Positions 24,670 through 36,779 of a stretch of 64,000 nt of DNA are shown piece after piece. This DNA comes from Nautilus pompilius. Lineage: Eukaryota > Mollusca > Cephalopoda > Nautilida > Nautilidae. The stretch's first letter is position 1, and each line of letters starts with the position of its first letter. The stretch is taken from contig JACATO010002451.1 in assembly GCA_018389105.1 (NCBI GenBank), forward strand, positions 754,001-818,000, read 5' to 3'. A program made the position numbers and the translations under genes. The notes beneath the pieces were generated by a model. That model ran no database searches and had not been told where the DNA came from. It was given only the letters and a program-made list of their open reading frames with translations.

Positions 24670-26640
24670 AAGCCATCAATACAGTTTCTAAGGTCGAATC
24701 GCCGTCTCTTAGGTACCGTGTCCGTGAGAGTAATACTCTAAAACGATGGGGGAGCCACTAAGCACGCAAAGCTAGTCAGTTATGCTCAAGCCTTTTCTCC
24801 TTTACAGGTAATCATTTGTGTCAACTTAATCAACCTTTAACAAAAAATACAAATGTTTCACATCTACTTTCTCACTTCGTTCATCATTCGAATTCCATCT
24901 TAATCCTCCCCACTTATTGAACCCCATCGGCTATGTCTTAAGAGACACTAGGTAGTAAGAAAACCACTTCGATCATCTTTTATAATCGATTGAGATATCG
25001 GCTCAGCATGTGAAAGGTAATTTGCTTTAGGTACTCGAAATAATTTGTGAATCTATTAATAATGTGTACTATTTAATATTTTCTACCTCTATTTATTTAA
25101 TTTCTCCTACCGAGTAATTCACAATGAAGACCTGTGCAGCAGGTTCTCCGAAGTCGGAGTCCCCCCCTCCCCGTATATGCATAAATAGTAATTTAGATAA
25201 CTGATTATGTTAGAAATGTAAACTCTAATTAACTGCTAATGCTGTTGTTAACTGGGCATCTTGGATTGAAGGGAGCACATATATCAGGTTGTCAAACTAC
25301 CAGCTCATTTCACGCTTGTACGATGTCCCTGGTCTCGTAGCTGTTGCTGTGGTGACAAAGGTCAAGGTCAAAGAAATCTAATATTTTCTTATTTGCACCT
25401 GGGGAAACCTTGGCAAAAATGAATAATTAAAAAAACAATGAATAATAATAATAATAAAAATAATAATAATAATATAATAATAATAATAATTTTATTTGGT
25501 AGAAATTGAATGCAAAGATTATATAGTACAACTTCTTAAGAAAATCATTTCAAATAAGTCAGAATAAACAAACAGCCAAACCAAATAAATATTATTATTA
25601 TTATTATTATTTTTATCCCCCAAAATTTAGACGTTACCCGAAGTTGCCATGTAAAACGTTAAAGAAGCTGCATTTCCGTGAGAGATCGGGATCTGTCGGA
25701 ATGATGATGTAATGCACGATGACGTCTTGCGTAGGCGGTTGCCCAAGGTAGATACATATATAGAACGCCAGTGAATTCAAAACACGCGGAGTTTGGATTA
25801 TTATTATTATCGGCCTTAATTTAAATATCTATTTATTATTACTATATTTCCCCCCTCTCTCTCTTTTTTAACACTTTAAAAATTAATGTTGATGTTATAG
25901 TTATTTTCCTGGGCCTGAGATTGACACGACGAAAAAATTGATTGCGACTTTCAGATATGAAAGGTGAGAGAGAGAGAGAGGTTTGTGATGCCAGTGAAGG
26001 TAGACAAACAAATCATTTAAGCGGTCTGCGCACCTTGTCTACTCTCTCTTTGCTGTTTTTTAATTTCTAACACGAAGTATTGAAAAAGTAAACTGTCCAC
26101 TGCTTAATAATGGCGAGACTTACAACGACAATAATAATGTTTAAAGGAAATAGAAGACAGACGATGCTATCCGTCTTTCGAACACTAATTCAATAAATTA
26201 ACTGCCTCTCCGCTATCATTACCAACCCAGTAGGCGTCAGTCAGGGTCATAGCGGGGGGGGGGGTGCTGGTGACGACGGTGGTCGGATCAGCGTGGATGT
26301 GGTGTGAGCCAGCCAGCCAGCGGTTGCCACTACGCTCTGGCCCAGCGCTACCGTGTGAATACGCTTATGCTGGGGGTGAATGAACGGCAAATTGGAAACG
26401 CGGTGAGTGCACCAGAGGCGGAATATGCTGATTACCCCGGCACATAGGGAAAGCTGAATGAGACATTATGCAAATGACATCAGCTGCTGTAGCTGGAGAG
26501 AGCGCCACCGTGGTTGGTCACCCGCAAACATACATATATACATGTACGTATATCCGCCTCGTTCCGTCTGCGCCCCACACCAGCGAGGCGCTCTCTCGCT
26601 CCTGCCTTTCTCCCTTCGTTCTCGGGCCAGGATATGCCGC
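24670..26640. other. Proximal upstream region of RIM
   Basis: AT-rich to about 26.2 kb, with AAT/ATT tracts and GA repeats (25971), then rising in GC with a G10 run near 26253 and GCCA repeats near 26309. No ORF is supported. Confidence 0.5.
25438..25611 (+). repeat. AAT/ATT microsatellite pair
   Basis: An imperfect AAT array at 25438-25491 and an ATT array at 25589-25611 face each other about 100 bp apart, so together they could form an inverted pair. Confidence 0.85.
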
Positions 26641-26643
26641 CGA

Positions 26644-26829
26644 ATCGATGATAGGCGAAAAATCGATGGCACATCGTATCGATGATAGCGATTCGAACGT
26701 TAAAAAATAAAAAAAAGAAAGAGAGAGAGGACCGACCGCGCTCCGCCGAGGCTCTCGCGCGGGTGACGTCACGAGAGGGAGAGTGTCCACCTATTGGCCC
26801 GTGATCATCGGTACCGTATTAATATTTAA
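26644..26829 (+). promoter_or_regulatory. Probable RIM promoter: ATCGAT cluster, CRE, inverted CCAAT, TATA-like
   Basis: The elements lie in a CpG-rich stretch 470-650 bp before the RIM start codon. They are three ATCGAT sites (26644, 26662, 26678), a full palindromic CRE TGACGTCA (26764-26771), ATTGG, an inverted CCAAT box (26793-26797), and an AT-rich TATTAATATTTAA (26817-26829). The order and spacing are those of a compact polymerase II promoter. If the AT-rich stretch acts as a TATA box, transcription would start near 26850-26860 and give a leader of about 440 bp. This is inferred from motifs only. Confidence 0.5.
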
Positions 26830-26870
26830 CCGCGAGTGGATAACAAATGCATCCCGGCCTGGTTTCGCTT

Positions 26871-26913
26871 ATTACTATTATTATTATTATTATTACTACT
26901 ACTGCTGCTGCCA
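26871..26913 (+). repeat. ATT/ACT/GCT trinucleotide tract
   Basis: ATT units give way to ACT and then GCT units within the probable RIM leader. Confidence 0.9.
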
Positions 26914-27060
26914 TTGAACTAACTGTTCGGCTGTTGTGAGTGACCACGGCGAGACCCTGAGAATCGGGGGGTTTGTTCGTCGGCTCCGTCTCTCCGTCTC
27001 TCTCTCCGCGCTTCCTTCAGCGTCGCTGCGGCGGAAGATGTAGCGGCGAGGCCGGCCGGC

Positions 27061-27129
27061 CAGCAGCAGCAGCAGCAGCAGCAGGAGAATAAGAATAAGA
27101 AGAAGAAGAAGAAGCCGCCGCCGCCGCCT
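27061..27129 (+). repeat. Compound trinucleotide tract (CAG)8 - (AAG)n - (CCG)n
   Basis: Eight CAG units are followed by AAT/AAG units and then CCG units, all within the probable 5' leader of RIM. It is read directly from the sequence. Confidence 0.95.
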
Positions 27130-27184
27130 CTGGGAGCTACAACAGGGCCTCGGGAGATCCGAATTTCCGTGGTAGATTTCGTTG

Positions 27185-27240
27185 TTTTTTTTTTTTTTTT
27201 TTTTTTTTTTTGTTGTTTCTCCCCCTCCCCCCCCGATTGT
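27185..27240 (+). repeat. T27 run followed by a C/T-rich tract
   Basis: Twenty-seven consecutive T are followed by TGTTTCT and two C runs. This is the longest pure pyrimidine stretch near the RIM start and may serve as a polypyrimidine tract for the CAG at 27241. Confidence 0.95.
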
Positions 27241-27295
27241 CAGCCAGTTCGGAGATCGATCCGCAAACTCCAGGAGATCTGCTGCCGCAGCGAAC

Positions 27296-27426
27296 ATGTC
27301 TGCCAGACGCCCGTCTCTCCCGCCGATGCCCGATCTTACGCATCTGACGGAGGAGGAGCGGAGGATCATCGACGATGTGCTGCGACGGCAACGCGAGGAG
27401 GAGGAGAAGGAGCAAGAGGTTATCAG
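27296..27426 (+). CDS. RIM: RIM (Rab3-interacting molecule) first coding exon, residues 1-44 (partial gene)
   Basis: This exon encodes the N-terminus of a RIM-family presynaptic active-zone scaffold, which tethers Rab3 vesicles, Munc13 and calcium channels at release sites. The peptide begins MSARRPSLPPMPDLTHLTEE and continues into a charged helix rich in Arg, Glu and Lys. The MPDLxHLTEEER block is the family signature directly before the long Rab3-contacting helix. The ATG at 27296 has A at -3 and is the conserved start. The in-frame ATG at 27182 would add only a poly-Phe/poly-Pro leader read from the T27 and C-rich tract, so I rejected it. The exon holds 43 full codons plus two bases and ends at a GT donor (AG|GTAGGG, 27427). 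Joined to the exon at 57592 it restores an Arg codon. I see no frameshift or stop. RIM1 and RIM2 cannot be told apart here, and most invertebrates have a single RIM. Confidence 0.93.
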
Positions 27427-30400
27427 GTAGGGGCCCTGTCCGTTCTTTATCGCTGGTCGTGTGTGTGTGTATATATATATATGTGTGTAGGGATATAGAT
27501 GTATAACGGCATCCGCCATCTTCTCTTAGAAGCTGGCTCGGTCCCTCTGTCTTGTCACAGATGTCCATCTCTCCACTGCCTTCAATCCCTTGAAGCAAAA
27601 AAAAAAGAGGGTAAACTGGTGGTGTGTTCCTGCTGGAAGAGTAAAGAAGTAAAATGATACGCGATGCTCAGCCGTTGAATTATGTTTATTATTATTATTA
27701 TACGAAGTAAAGCGGTATGAATGATGATGATAGGCGAGTTGAAAGCTCTTTAACCCCTTTAAAATGCACCGACACCGACCCCCCCCCGTGTTTAGGAGCG
27801 TACAAAGCCGGGAGGAAGTGATACACTAGACCTGAAGTGTTTCTAAGAGAAGTAAGGGAGCCATGATGGCCAGTCATCGGGAGTAATGATGGTTCTTAAG
27901 AGTTATTTCTTCTTTTTTGAAATATAAACAGTTCCTCTTTCCTTACGGCTCCTCTAGCAATGCTCATGAAGTCTGCCACTGGCAGGAGACCCCCTGCAGA
28001 TAATTTGCATTCGGGATCTCTGGAGAATTACCGTAGTCCCCCGATTTGTTCCTTCTAATAGCTCGTGTAATTAGAATAGTAGGAGGCTTCGTCCTGTTCT
28101 CAACTGACTTCTGGTAGTGCAATTCCCCGGAAGTGTACGAGGGGAAGCGGCAATGTTCTCTCCCTCAAGGAATTTGAAATCACAGAAGCTGTAGAGGGAA
28201 GGTGAGTCTGTCAGTCCCAGAATGCAACGCTTCAAGAGACGCCGCATTAATAGAAAGAAAAAAAAAACCCCACCACCGCCAACAACACAGTTATAGGGCT
28301 TAACAAAAACTACAACCCAGAAGGGTTGTCAATCTTCTTCCTGGAAACCCAATAAAGACTGTGGATTAAAGATAAAATAGCTACTTTTTCGTATTTTTCA
28401 AAACCCTGCCCCATTGAAGAAACCATGATGGACGTACACACAGTGGCCATACTTTATTTAGACTTGTCCAGTAATCTACTTGAACGGCCTGCAGGGTTCG
28501 ATATATCCAATAACCGCTTCAGTATGTTTGACTTATTTGGGCTAAAGGAACCCGACTACTACCAACGGGACCCACGACGACTCACCACTGCTAATTACTA
28601 TACACACACTTTTAAGCAAGGGCTTAGGAAACGCTTATTCTCTTATAACCTGTTCACCATTTGCAACATTTGAAAATTTTAGTTAGATTTCATTTAAATG
28701 GTGGCAGTGGAAGGGTTTCATAAGGTTAAAATTGCATTTAGTTTGCTAATGAAAAACTATGAAGATTGAACCCTAAGAAAGATATTAGTGAGACAAAAAG
28801 TCCTCAAAAATTGTGACCTGAAAATTATGCCTTTGTTTGACAATTTCAGTTAGAATAGCTGGAGCCTCTATGCAAATTGAAATATTATGTTATTTTAGGA
28901 GGAAAAAAAAATGCTTGCATTAAAAAGAAAAAGATTTGTATTCATGAGTTCTGTTTCGACTTGCTTGGTAAAATAATGGGTTTGTATCCATCAGATGAAA
29001 GGCAGAATGGTTTAGCATTTTATCTGATGTTCCAGGAAGGAAAATGGATTGGGGATGCTTTGATATGTTAGTCATGAATTTATATTGTGGTATTGTATAA
29101 TTCATCTATTAGTTATAATTTTCCACAATTTTTAAAAATACAAAGATTTCTTTCTCTTTAGCCCATGAAGTAAAAAGAAATATTTATGACAGGGAGCTAA
29201 TTGTATGCTTAGTAAGAGTTAAATTTTTGAAAAGTACTTATACATATATTTAATGCTGTGTGTACTAGGAAACTTATTGAACTATGCATACTTTCAATAT
29301 GACATTTAAATATGATGAGTGCTATCTACATTTTTAATACTATAGGATGCGTGACTATAACATCAGTGCACTGTTTCAAAGTAAAGTGTGTATTAAAGGG
29401 AAACCTGATGTATATTTGAGTACAAAAATTAAAAAGGTTCTTACACTCCATAGTATATCTTCTAAATGTGAAATTTATTATTTAAGAGATAAAAGAAAAT
29501 AAAAAGCAAACTTAATTATAAGAGCTTTTTGAACTTAGTGGTGCCAGGGTGCTATTTGGTCATTGTGTGCATGTCTCTAGTCGCATGATCTAGGACTGAG
29601 TTCTAACAATGCTTTTTGTTTACCATGTTGCACGAGCAAGAATCATTGAAAAGACAAGTGTGGCTGTGTATCAGGTGACACCTTGATTAAGCTTGTTATG
29701 GCTGATTCTTTTTTGTTTGTAGAGTGGTGTACCGAATGGAGTTAGTGTTGAGCATAAACCACGTTCTTTACTGTCATTTAGCACCGCCTACCAAAGTAGT
29801 CGACAAACTTGCACAGTTTCACCTGGTAGTCTTCCGTTATTTCAGTCCTTAAAAACCTGTTCTGCCAGTGTTTGTTTGCTTATTTGTTTGTTCTTCAGTA
29901 TTTCTGCTTGTTTGGAACTTAAACAGCCTGACATCCCTGTTTTCTCCCCCACCCCCTGTTTAGCTTTCCGAGCAAGCACCTAAACTCTAAATTAATTAAT
30001 TCCAAATTAAAAAAAATTTTTTTTTTACTTTTACTGCAACCAGTCAGAGATAGCCAGTATTACATTCAATACCCATGTCTGTACAGTGGTCAAACATTGT
30101 AGGTACAAATTAACTGAATTAAAAAAATAGTTTTCTGCCATTAAGAAATTGACAGATTAAAATACCTGAGTTTATATTATAAATTGTCTACAGCAGGACT
30201 TGAAAGTAGGAAAGACTATTATAATTGGGATGATGATGGTAAATGTATTTATAGTGTACAGATTTCATATGTGGATGTTCAGATGTAAATTACAACAGTA
30301 AAAACTAACAGTTTGTTAAAGATTAAGTATAGCTCTATTATTATAAGTACTTTCAAATACAGTTGAAAATACTAATCAGTTATGTGCTCATTAAAGTTTT

Positions 30401-31982
30401 CCCTGATGATTTTTTTAAAAGCTGTAATGGATGTAAGATACAAGGTTTCTGCAGGCAGGCTATTCCATGATGTGGGCACTGATAAAGCAGAATGATCTCT
30501 CAAAGTTGTAAAAAGACAAGATTTTAAAAATTTTGAATCAGGTATCATAGTGATAGCTCTGAACGTGATATCAGGGGAACCTCCCCTCTATTGTTGATGC
30601 TGCGGGTCATTTCTAAAAGTTGTATTGATAAGTGTTTCTTTTCTTCTGAATGTCTTGAATAAGCTCCCTTCCCATCTTTCAGTAATTAACCTGATTTAAA
30701 AAGAACAAAAGATAAACAAGAAACCTAGTCTTAAATCAGTTTTCAAATAGAATACCGGTGGAAATTTCAGCATTTTTGTTTTACCTGTATTTTATAAATT
30801 GTTTACAATCCTATAAACTTAATTGGACCATTATTAAGCAGCTCCTCAGAAACTGTCACCCAGTCTGATACTTTCACTCATCCATACAAAATAAATTCCC
30901 ACTAAGTACTTTTGTGGAAGATTTCTCATTATGCAACTGTCTGTTTGTTTATCTATTTTTATTTTTTAAAAAATATGCTTATAAACATTTTTAAAAAGCT
31001 TTAACTCTTTGGTGCAGTTGTTTTTTTTTTTTTTTTGGTTTTAAAAACTCAAACATGCATTTTTCGGGGCATCTATCATGACTGATCGGTCCTGATTTTC
31101 CATTGTCTTTATCTTTCAAGTGGTTTCCACCATTTTTCATTCTGCCACCCTTGTTTTTATTGATTCGCACCGTCCACGTGCTGAGTGCATGTCCGTAGTG
31201 TTTACATGTATCAGTGGCGCTACTGATAATTATAACACAAGCCCCTTTGTTAATTAAGTCTCTGTTAATCAGAAGTCATTAATGTAACTTAATGGTTGTT
31301 CTTTTTTTTTTTGCCAAAAAACAAACAATAGCTGAAAGTCCACTGGCTTGGATTCACTCTTAATGTTATTGCAAACCAATAATTCTGCCAAAAACAAAGG
31401 TGCATGATTGTAAGTTAATAATTTGAGAGAGAGATGGGGAGTGATCCTTTGTGGATCAACTCTTTCACCATGCTAGTTGACTGTAGTCGATGAAATCTTT
31501 ATTTATATTAACCTTGAATTAAAATCCACAGTGAAAAGGTAAAAAAAAATGCTTTTACCCCCATGTTTCTTCAGAATAAATAGTACATGACTGATGAGGG
31601 AATTACCACATTAAAAAATGAATTTGCTTAAAGAATAAATAAATGTTTAATTGACAATGATGCCATTGACAAATTAATTCTGCTACTAGCTGAGGTACCC
31701 ACATTGCACAGGGGAAAAAAAAAATGGCTTTAGGCCAATTTGTGGTAGCTTAAAACCTTGCCCAGATTCTGAAATACCTACACCCAAAATATGGGGCCTC
31801 TAGGGGTTACAGTTGTGAAAGATTAACAAGCAAATAAACAAACACTTGAAAAAATATAATTTTTAGATACAATATTTTTTCTAACTGTTTATCATGTTTA
31901 AAAACAAAACTTAAAAGAAGAAATGGTAGTTGTAATTAAAACACAAGAAAAGATGTACACATATATTGCATAAGCTATTTGT

Positions 31983-32006
31983 TATATATATATATATATA
32001 TATATA
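31983..32006 (+). repeat. (TA)n microsatellite
   Basis: Twelve TA units in intron 1. Confidence 0.95.
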
Positions 32007-32739
32007 GCCTGCTGTTTGTTGTTGGAAGTTGATTATAAACGAGATGATAATTTATAAGAAGTTGATATAAACTTCAAAAGTTACTATAACAGTATGGAGT
32101 CTGTTTAAGAATTGAAAGTCTAACTAATTTACAAAATGTATTTGGTCATACTGACAGTAACATGCACTCAAACTGTACGAAATAATTAATGAAATAAATC
32201 ATTTTAACTGCAAGCAAAAACTTTCAGCGAGATTTGTTTGTTTTTATGCTTTTTTTGTTGCCATTTTTGTCTTGATTTTTACAGTTGGAGGTTAACGGAT
32301 TTGTGTCTGCTAGTTAGATACAGCAGAATGGCATAAAAATGAAGGTAACATTGCTTTAATTCAACTTGTTTTAAAAACCACAAATGCTTTGGAATATGCG
32401 CAGAGATAACTTTTGAGAACTCTGACAAAGGATTTAAAAAAAATGAATTGAGGCTTTTTCTTCCATCTGTGAACTTTAGTAAGTAATGGGACTAATGGTG
32501 TTTGGCGAAATATAACTGGGGAGAAATTTTTGACAAAGAAAAACATTTATTTGTATTTAATTTTATTTAATGAAAGTTAGAACAAATAATCAGAAGATTG
32601 GGATCTTTTAAAAAAGGCTACAACTTACTGATTTGATTTGATTTAAAAATTTTTTTACATCAATAAGTTTTAGGCAAAAAAGAAAGTTTAGTGTTGGTTT
32701 TAGGTTTTTTGTTGATCTGACTTAATTTATACAACTGAA

Positions 32740-33320
32740 GATTTCTACATCCATTGTATTGTGCATGTGCACACTTTTATGGCAGAGTGTTGTCCTGATT
32801 CAGCCATGTTGTTCTTGCTGCACCACCACCTGCCATTTAGGATGATGTCCATCTGTGCAATGTGATGTGGAGAACTACTTTAACTGTTGCAATTACTTTA
32901 TTTTCTTGCCATCATGAAACCATAGAAAAGATTAGAATTGTCACTCCAGAAAACCTTATGACTACCATCTTTCAGGACCATAGCAGACAATATTTTGTAT
33001 TTCTTAGTTGATGAAGAGACTCGGTCATTGTGTAGGTACCTAATTAGCCCATCATTGTCAAGGGAATGATGTTAGTTGTGTATCTTTGATTATTATAGTT
33101 CTTTTATTCACATTCTTTAAATAATTTTCGTGACCATGCTGGTTATTCTTTGAAGTTTATCTCTGACCTGAGATAGTGATAGGCTCTTGGGATCTTAATA
33201 CCCAAAACTGTTGAGAACTTTTCTGATGGAGGTGAAAGGAAAACCCATGTGGAAGAGTGAGAAAAATCATGTTTTTGGCTAGATGCCAAAGATAGCTTAG
33301 ACCAATCTGTGACCACAGCA
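32740..33320. repeat. Likely interspersed DNA repeat, possibly related to 16.2-17.3 kb
   Basis: Contains GCACCACCACCTGCCATTTA, GGATGATGTCCATC and TCACTCCAGAAAACCTTATG, wording that I associate with the same class of animal repeat as at 16.2 kb. The link is by resemblance only. Confidence 0.25.
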
Positions 33321-36300
33321 TGACAATCCTATTATGCTACCGTTATGCTTGTTCACTGATTTCTAGGAAAATCTGATATTTGAGAAAAATCCAAGATGTT
33401 AAGTTTTCTAAAAGATTTTTAACAATTTTTTTAAAGTAGCTTTATTATTGTTAAAAATTTGTTAATAACACCTACTGCGTATTTCAGATTGCTTTTGAAA
33501 ATCTGTGTAAACTTGCAGAGTCATGAATATTAAGAGCTATTATATTCAATTTATTTCATTCATAGCATGGCAACAGTTGGTAAAATCTGATTTCTCGCAC
33601 AGACTGCGTGGCTATTATAGTACAATAAACTCAGCAGTTCAACAAAAGAATGACAGAAGTTGCGGCTTTGTGCACAGATCTATTCATTTGGTTCTTAAAA
33701 AAAAAATACTTAAGCAAACACCAGGTCAGGGAAAGTTTGAAGAATGGTTCAAACAATAGAAATACTTATAACTCTGTGGTCTAGCTGGAAAATTGTGGAA
33801 AGGCCAATTTTCTGGATTTCCATTGTTTTTTTAATCAACTGTTAGTTTTGCTGCATTTTCTCACGCTTCTGCATCTAGACAAGAAAATAAAATTGGAAAA
33901 AATAAGTCGTCTATAACTTCTCTCCCTCACAGGGTAATTATGATAATAGCAGTGACATAAAGCTCTTATTGTGGCTATATACAGGAGATGTCTCTTATGC
34001 TTCACAGCTAACAATTAAGATTATATTCATTACCGACTGCTACCAGTAGAGTTAGTGAGAAGTTGTTATTTTTGTCAGTTGGACTTTTATAACTACCAGG
34101 TGGATCTCTCTGTACAGAAAATCAAGGAGCAGTCTTTAACATGTACATTTTTTTTTTTTTTTTTTTTAAATTTTAAAGGATTTGCTGCATCTAGTTTTCC
34201 TACCAGCTTCTGTCATGATATTATACTGGAGAAGTTCTAAAGTGATGGCAAAATGCCCTGGCAGTCAGCTTTTCTATTCTACACACACCCTGAACTCATT
34301 CAGACTTCTTCTCAAGGTATCTTCTTCCCAAAATTATAAATTTTGAAATCCTGCTTACCTTGAATAATTCTAGAACAAATTGTTAACAAAAAGCATGTAG
34401 TAGTTCAACTATTTAAATTTTTATACAGTATTTTGGCATATAATTGAAATTACACTATTTTATTAATATATACATTTAGTTGACAAGGAAAAAACTAGAT
34501 TGCAACTTGCTATAAAGACTATATTTTCACACGTGTTAAATACGTGTTTGTGAATATTTATGGTACCTGCTCCCTTACAACCCTCCTTAATTTAATGAAA
34601 TTGTAGATTTAGGGCTACACATAGCTGAAACACTTTCAATATAACATCTTAAATAATGAAAAGCAAATTATAAGGATCCTAAAATCTGTAAGTTTAGCAT
34701 TTGCTCTTTCAACATGAATACAACATTATGCACTCAACTTGGTAGTCTTAACCTTAATGTCAGGCACATCATTCCAAGGTTAAATCTTCAGGAACCATTT
34801 TAAGAAACTGGACTGGCTAGCAATATCTCGTCTTAGATGGAGCCAGGATAAAGCTTGCTTATGTGAGTTATGACTCCCTTTTGGACTACCCCCAACCCAA
34901 AAAACTCTGAATGAATTTACATTCTCTCAAATAAGTTGCATTTTGCTGATACTTTGGGTATGGTGTTAGTGTTTTTAATATTAGTTTGGATAAGGATAAG
35001 GACAAGGTGAATATAATTTATTTTGACTCTGGAAGAGACAGTTCATTACATCATCAAATAAAAAGTTAGAGGACATGGATGAATGTTCCAGCATTAGAAA
35101 TTCTACCTATACTACATGAAAACAGCTGAGATCCTTGAATAGATATAAAATTAACTTTTCATCCAGTATAGTAGCTTGTCGGATGTTTGAACCTAACTGC
35201 ATAGTTCGCAACAGTGTCTAAGTCTACTCTAGTTGGAAGTCTAGTCTCCATTCTTATGACATCCAGAATTCAAGTTAGATATAAAGTTCTTTGGTAACTG
35301 TTAGCTTTCTCCTGCTTAATGCCATGTTTTAAGATCAAGCTAGTTGGGTCATTTTGCTGCTGTTTACTTGTACCTGGTCACTTTGCCATTGATGCTTCTG
35401 TATTATCCTGCAACTTATTAGCCGCTTTATTTCCTTTTGGAGAGGTCGTCCTTGGGATGGGAGCAGCTCAATTTGCTTTACTAAATCTCTGGTCCTGCGG
35501 ATTTTGTCCATCTCTGAAATAGCAGCCACACGTTCAGTGGATGTTTGCTTACCTCTTTAAAAAAAATTAAAAAAAAACAAAACAAAAACAAGTTACTAGA
35601 ATTTCAAGTCTGAAACTTTGTATAACTTAAGGGAAGGATGGACCACTATCATCCATGGGAAAGCTGGAGGAATTAAAATTAGGGAGGATTTTGGCAGTGG
35701 TTTTTGAAAAAATAAATTGGTTGTAACAAAAACTCATCCCTCCCTATTTTCCTACATAATAATGGTCCATCGTATGATTCAGGACAATTTGATTATTTAT
35801 ATAGTAATATATTGTTTCAAAGTTAGTGTTTTAAACAAATGATACGATTAACTCGTGATCAATGTCTCTGTGCAGGAGGAGGTAATATTAACTCTACCGT
35901 TAAATTCTGTCAGTGTAAAACTAACTTATTGACATAGAACCTCTAATTAATTCATACTCATTACTTTGTCTTAATCATGAAGTTTCTTTGAAATGGGAAA
36001 ATAAGTATGACAGAGACACTGTGATTTGACGACTTTGCCTTCCAAATCGTACATGCTGCAAGGTCACTTTTAAACTGATAATCCATTGTTTTTTGGCTTT
36101 TATTTTTTTGACAGTAAATCAGCTTACCAAAAGCAGTAATTAGTGAGAAATTTGTAGTTAACCGGTTTTACAGTTTCAAAAAAAACAAACAAACATGTAC
36201 AACATAGTATCATGCAGATTGATAAAGTACCACTTGATACTGTGCAAATAAGACAGTAAATATCACATTTTAATACCTTAATAAGCAAATCCAACTGGTA

Positions 36301-36779
36301 GTTTTCCTTTATTTTATTTGGAAAACTGGAAAATTCACTGAGAAACTCAGAATGATGATGATGATGATAGCCTGGAGCAAAGCAGAGGCCACAATGGGTC
36401 ACTGTTATCAATGTGTCTTTGTTAGTAAGTGGTTGATTGGGCTGAAAATCTCACCTTTTAACACAAGGACACACTTGATTTTCGGTTGAAGAATGTTGGT
36501 CTTCCTTGAATTTAGTAGCCTATTGAGCTTTACAATCAATGTTTTTGACAAAATAGAACACAAAGCACCTCTGGTGAACACTATTATCTCTAGAACATGA
36601 TTTTTGGTTGCCATGACTTAGTAACATCACACATTAGTATTTTATACAGTTTGATATTTTATCTCAAATTCTGATTTGCAGATACCCTGCTAGCATGATT
36701 AATAAGCACTGAATATTAACCGATTAGTTATAATCCATTTTGTACACCTTTAAAGAAATAGGCTTGATCTATAGCGTAC

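Larger units (their letters stand above)
26850..27295 (+). other. Probable RIM 5' leader, low-complexity
   Basis: The stretch between the inferred promoter and the start codon is CpG-rich. It carries ATT/ACT/GCT repeats (26871-26913), (CAG)8 at 27061-27084, AAG/AAT repeats, CCG repeats (to about 27129) and T27 (27185-27211), followed by a C-rich tract. The pyrimidine tract ends in a CAG at 27241-27243 that resembles a 3' splice site, so part of this stretch may be intron rather than leader. Confidence 0.45.

Noticed and set aside
27169..27498. A second + strand ORF overlapping RIM exon 1 in another frame
   Set aside because: It begins in the T27 tract and runs across the exon and its donor in the wrong frame. 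The RIM frame has clear family identity.
26899..27598. Long minus-strand ORFs (206 and 153 codons) over the RIM leader and exon 1
   Set aside because: They are antisense readings of the trinucleotide repeats, the T27 tract and the RIM exon, low in complexity and without any domain.
30400..30660. Segment with GGCTATTCCATGATGTGGGC and nearby text resembling a common animal repeat
   Set aside because: It resembles repeat sequences I vaguely recall, but no second copy in the window or coding block supports it.
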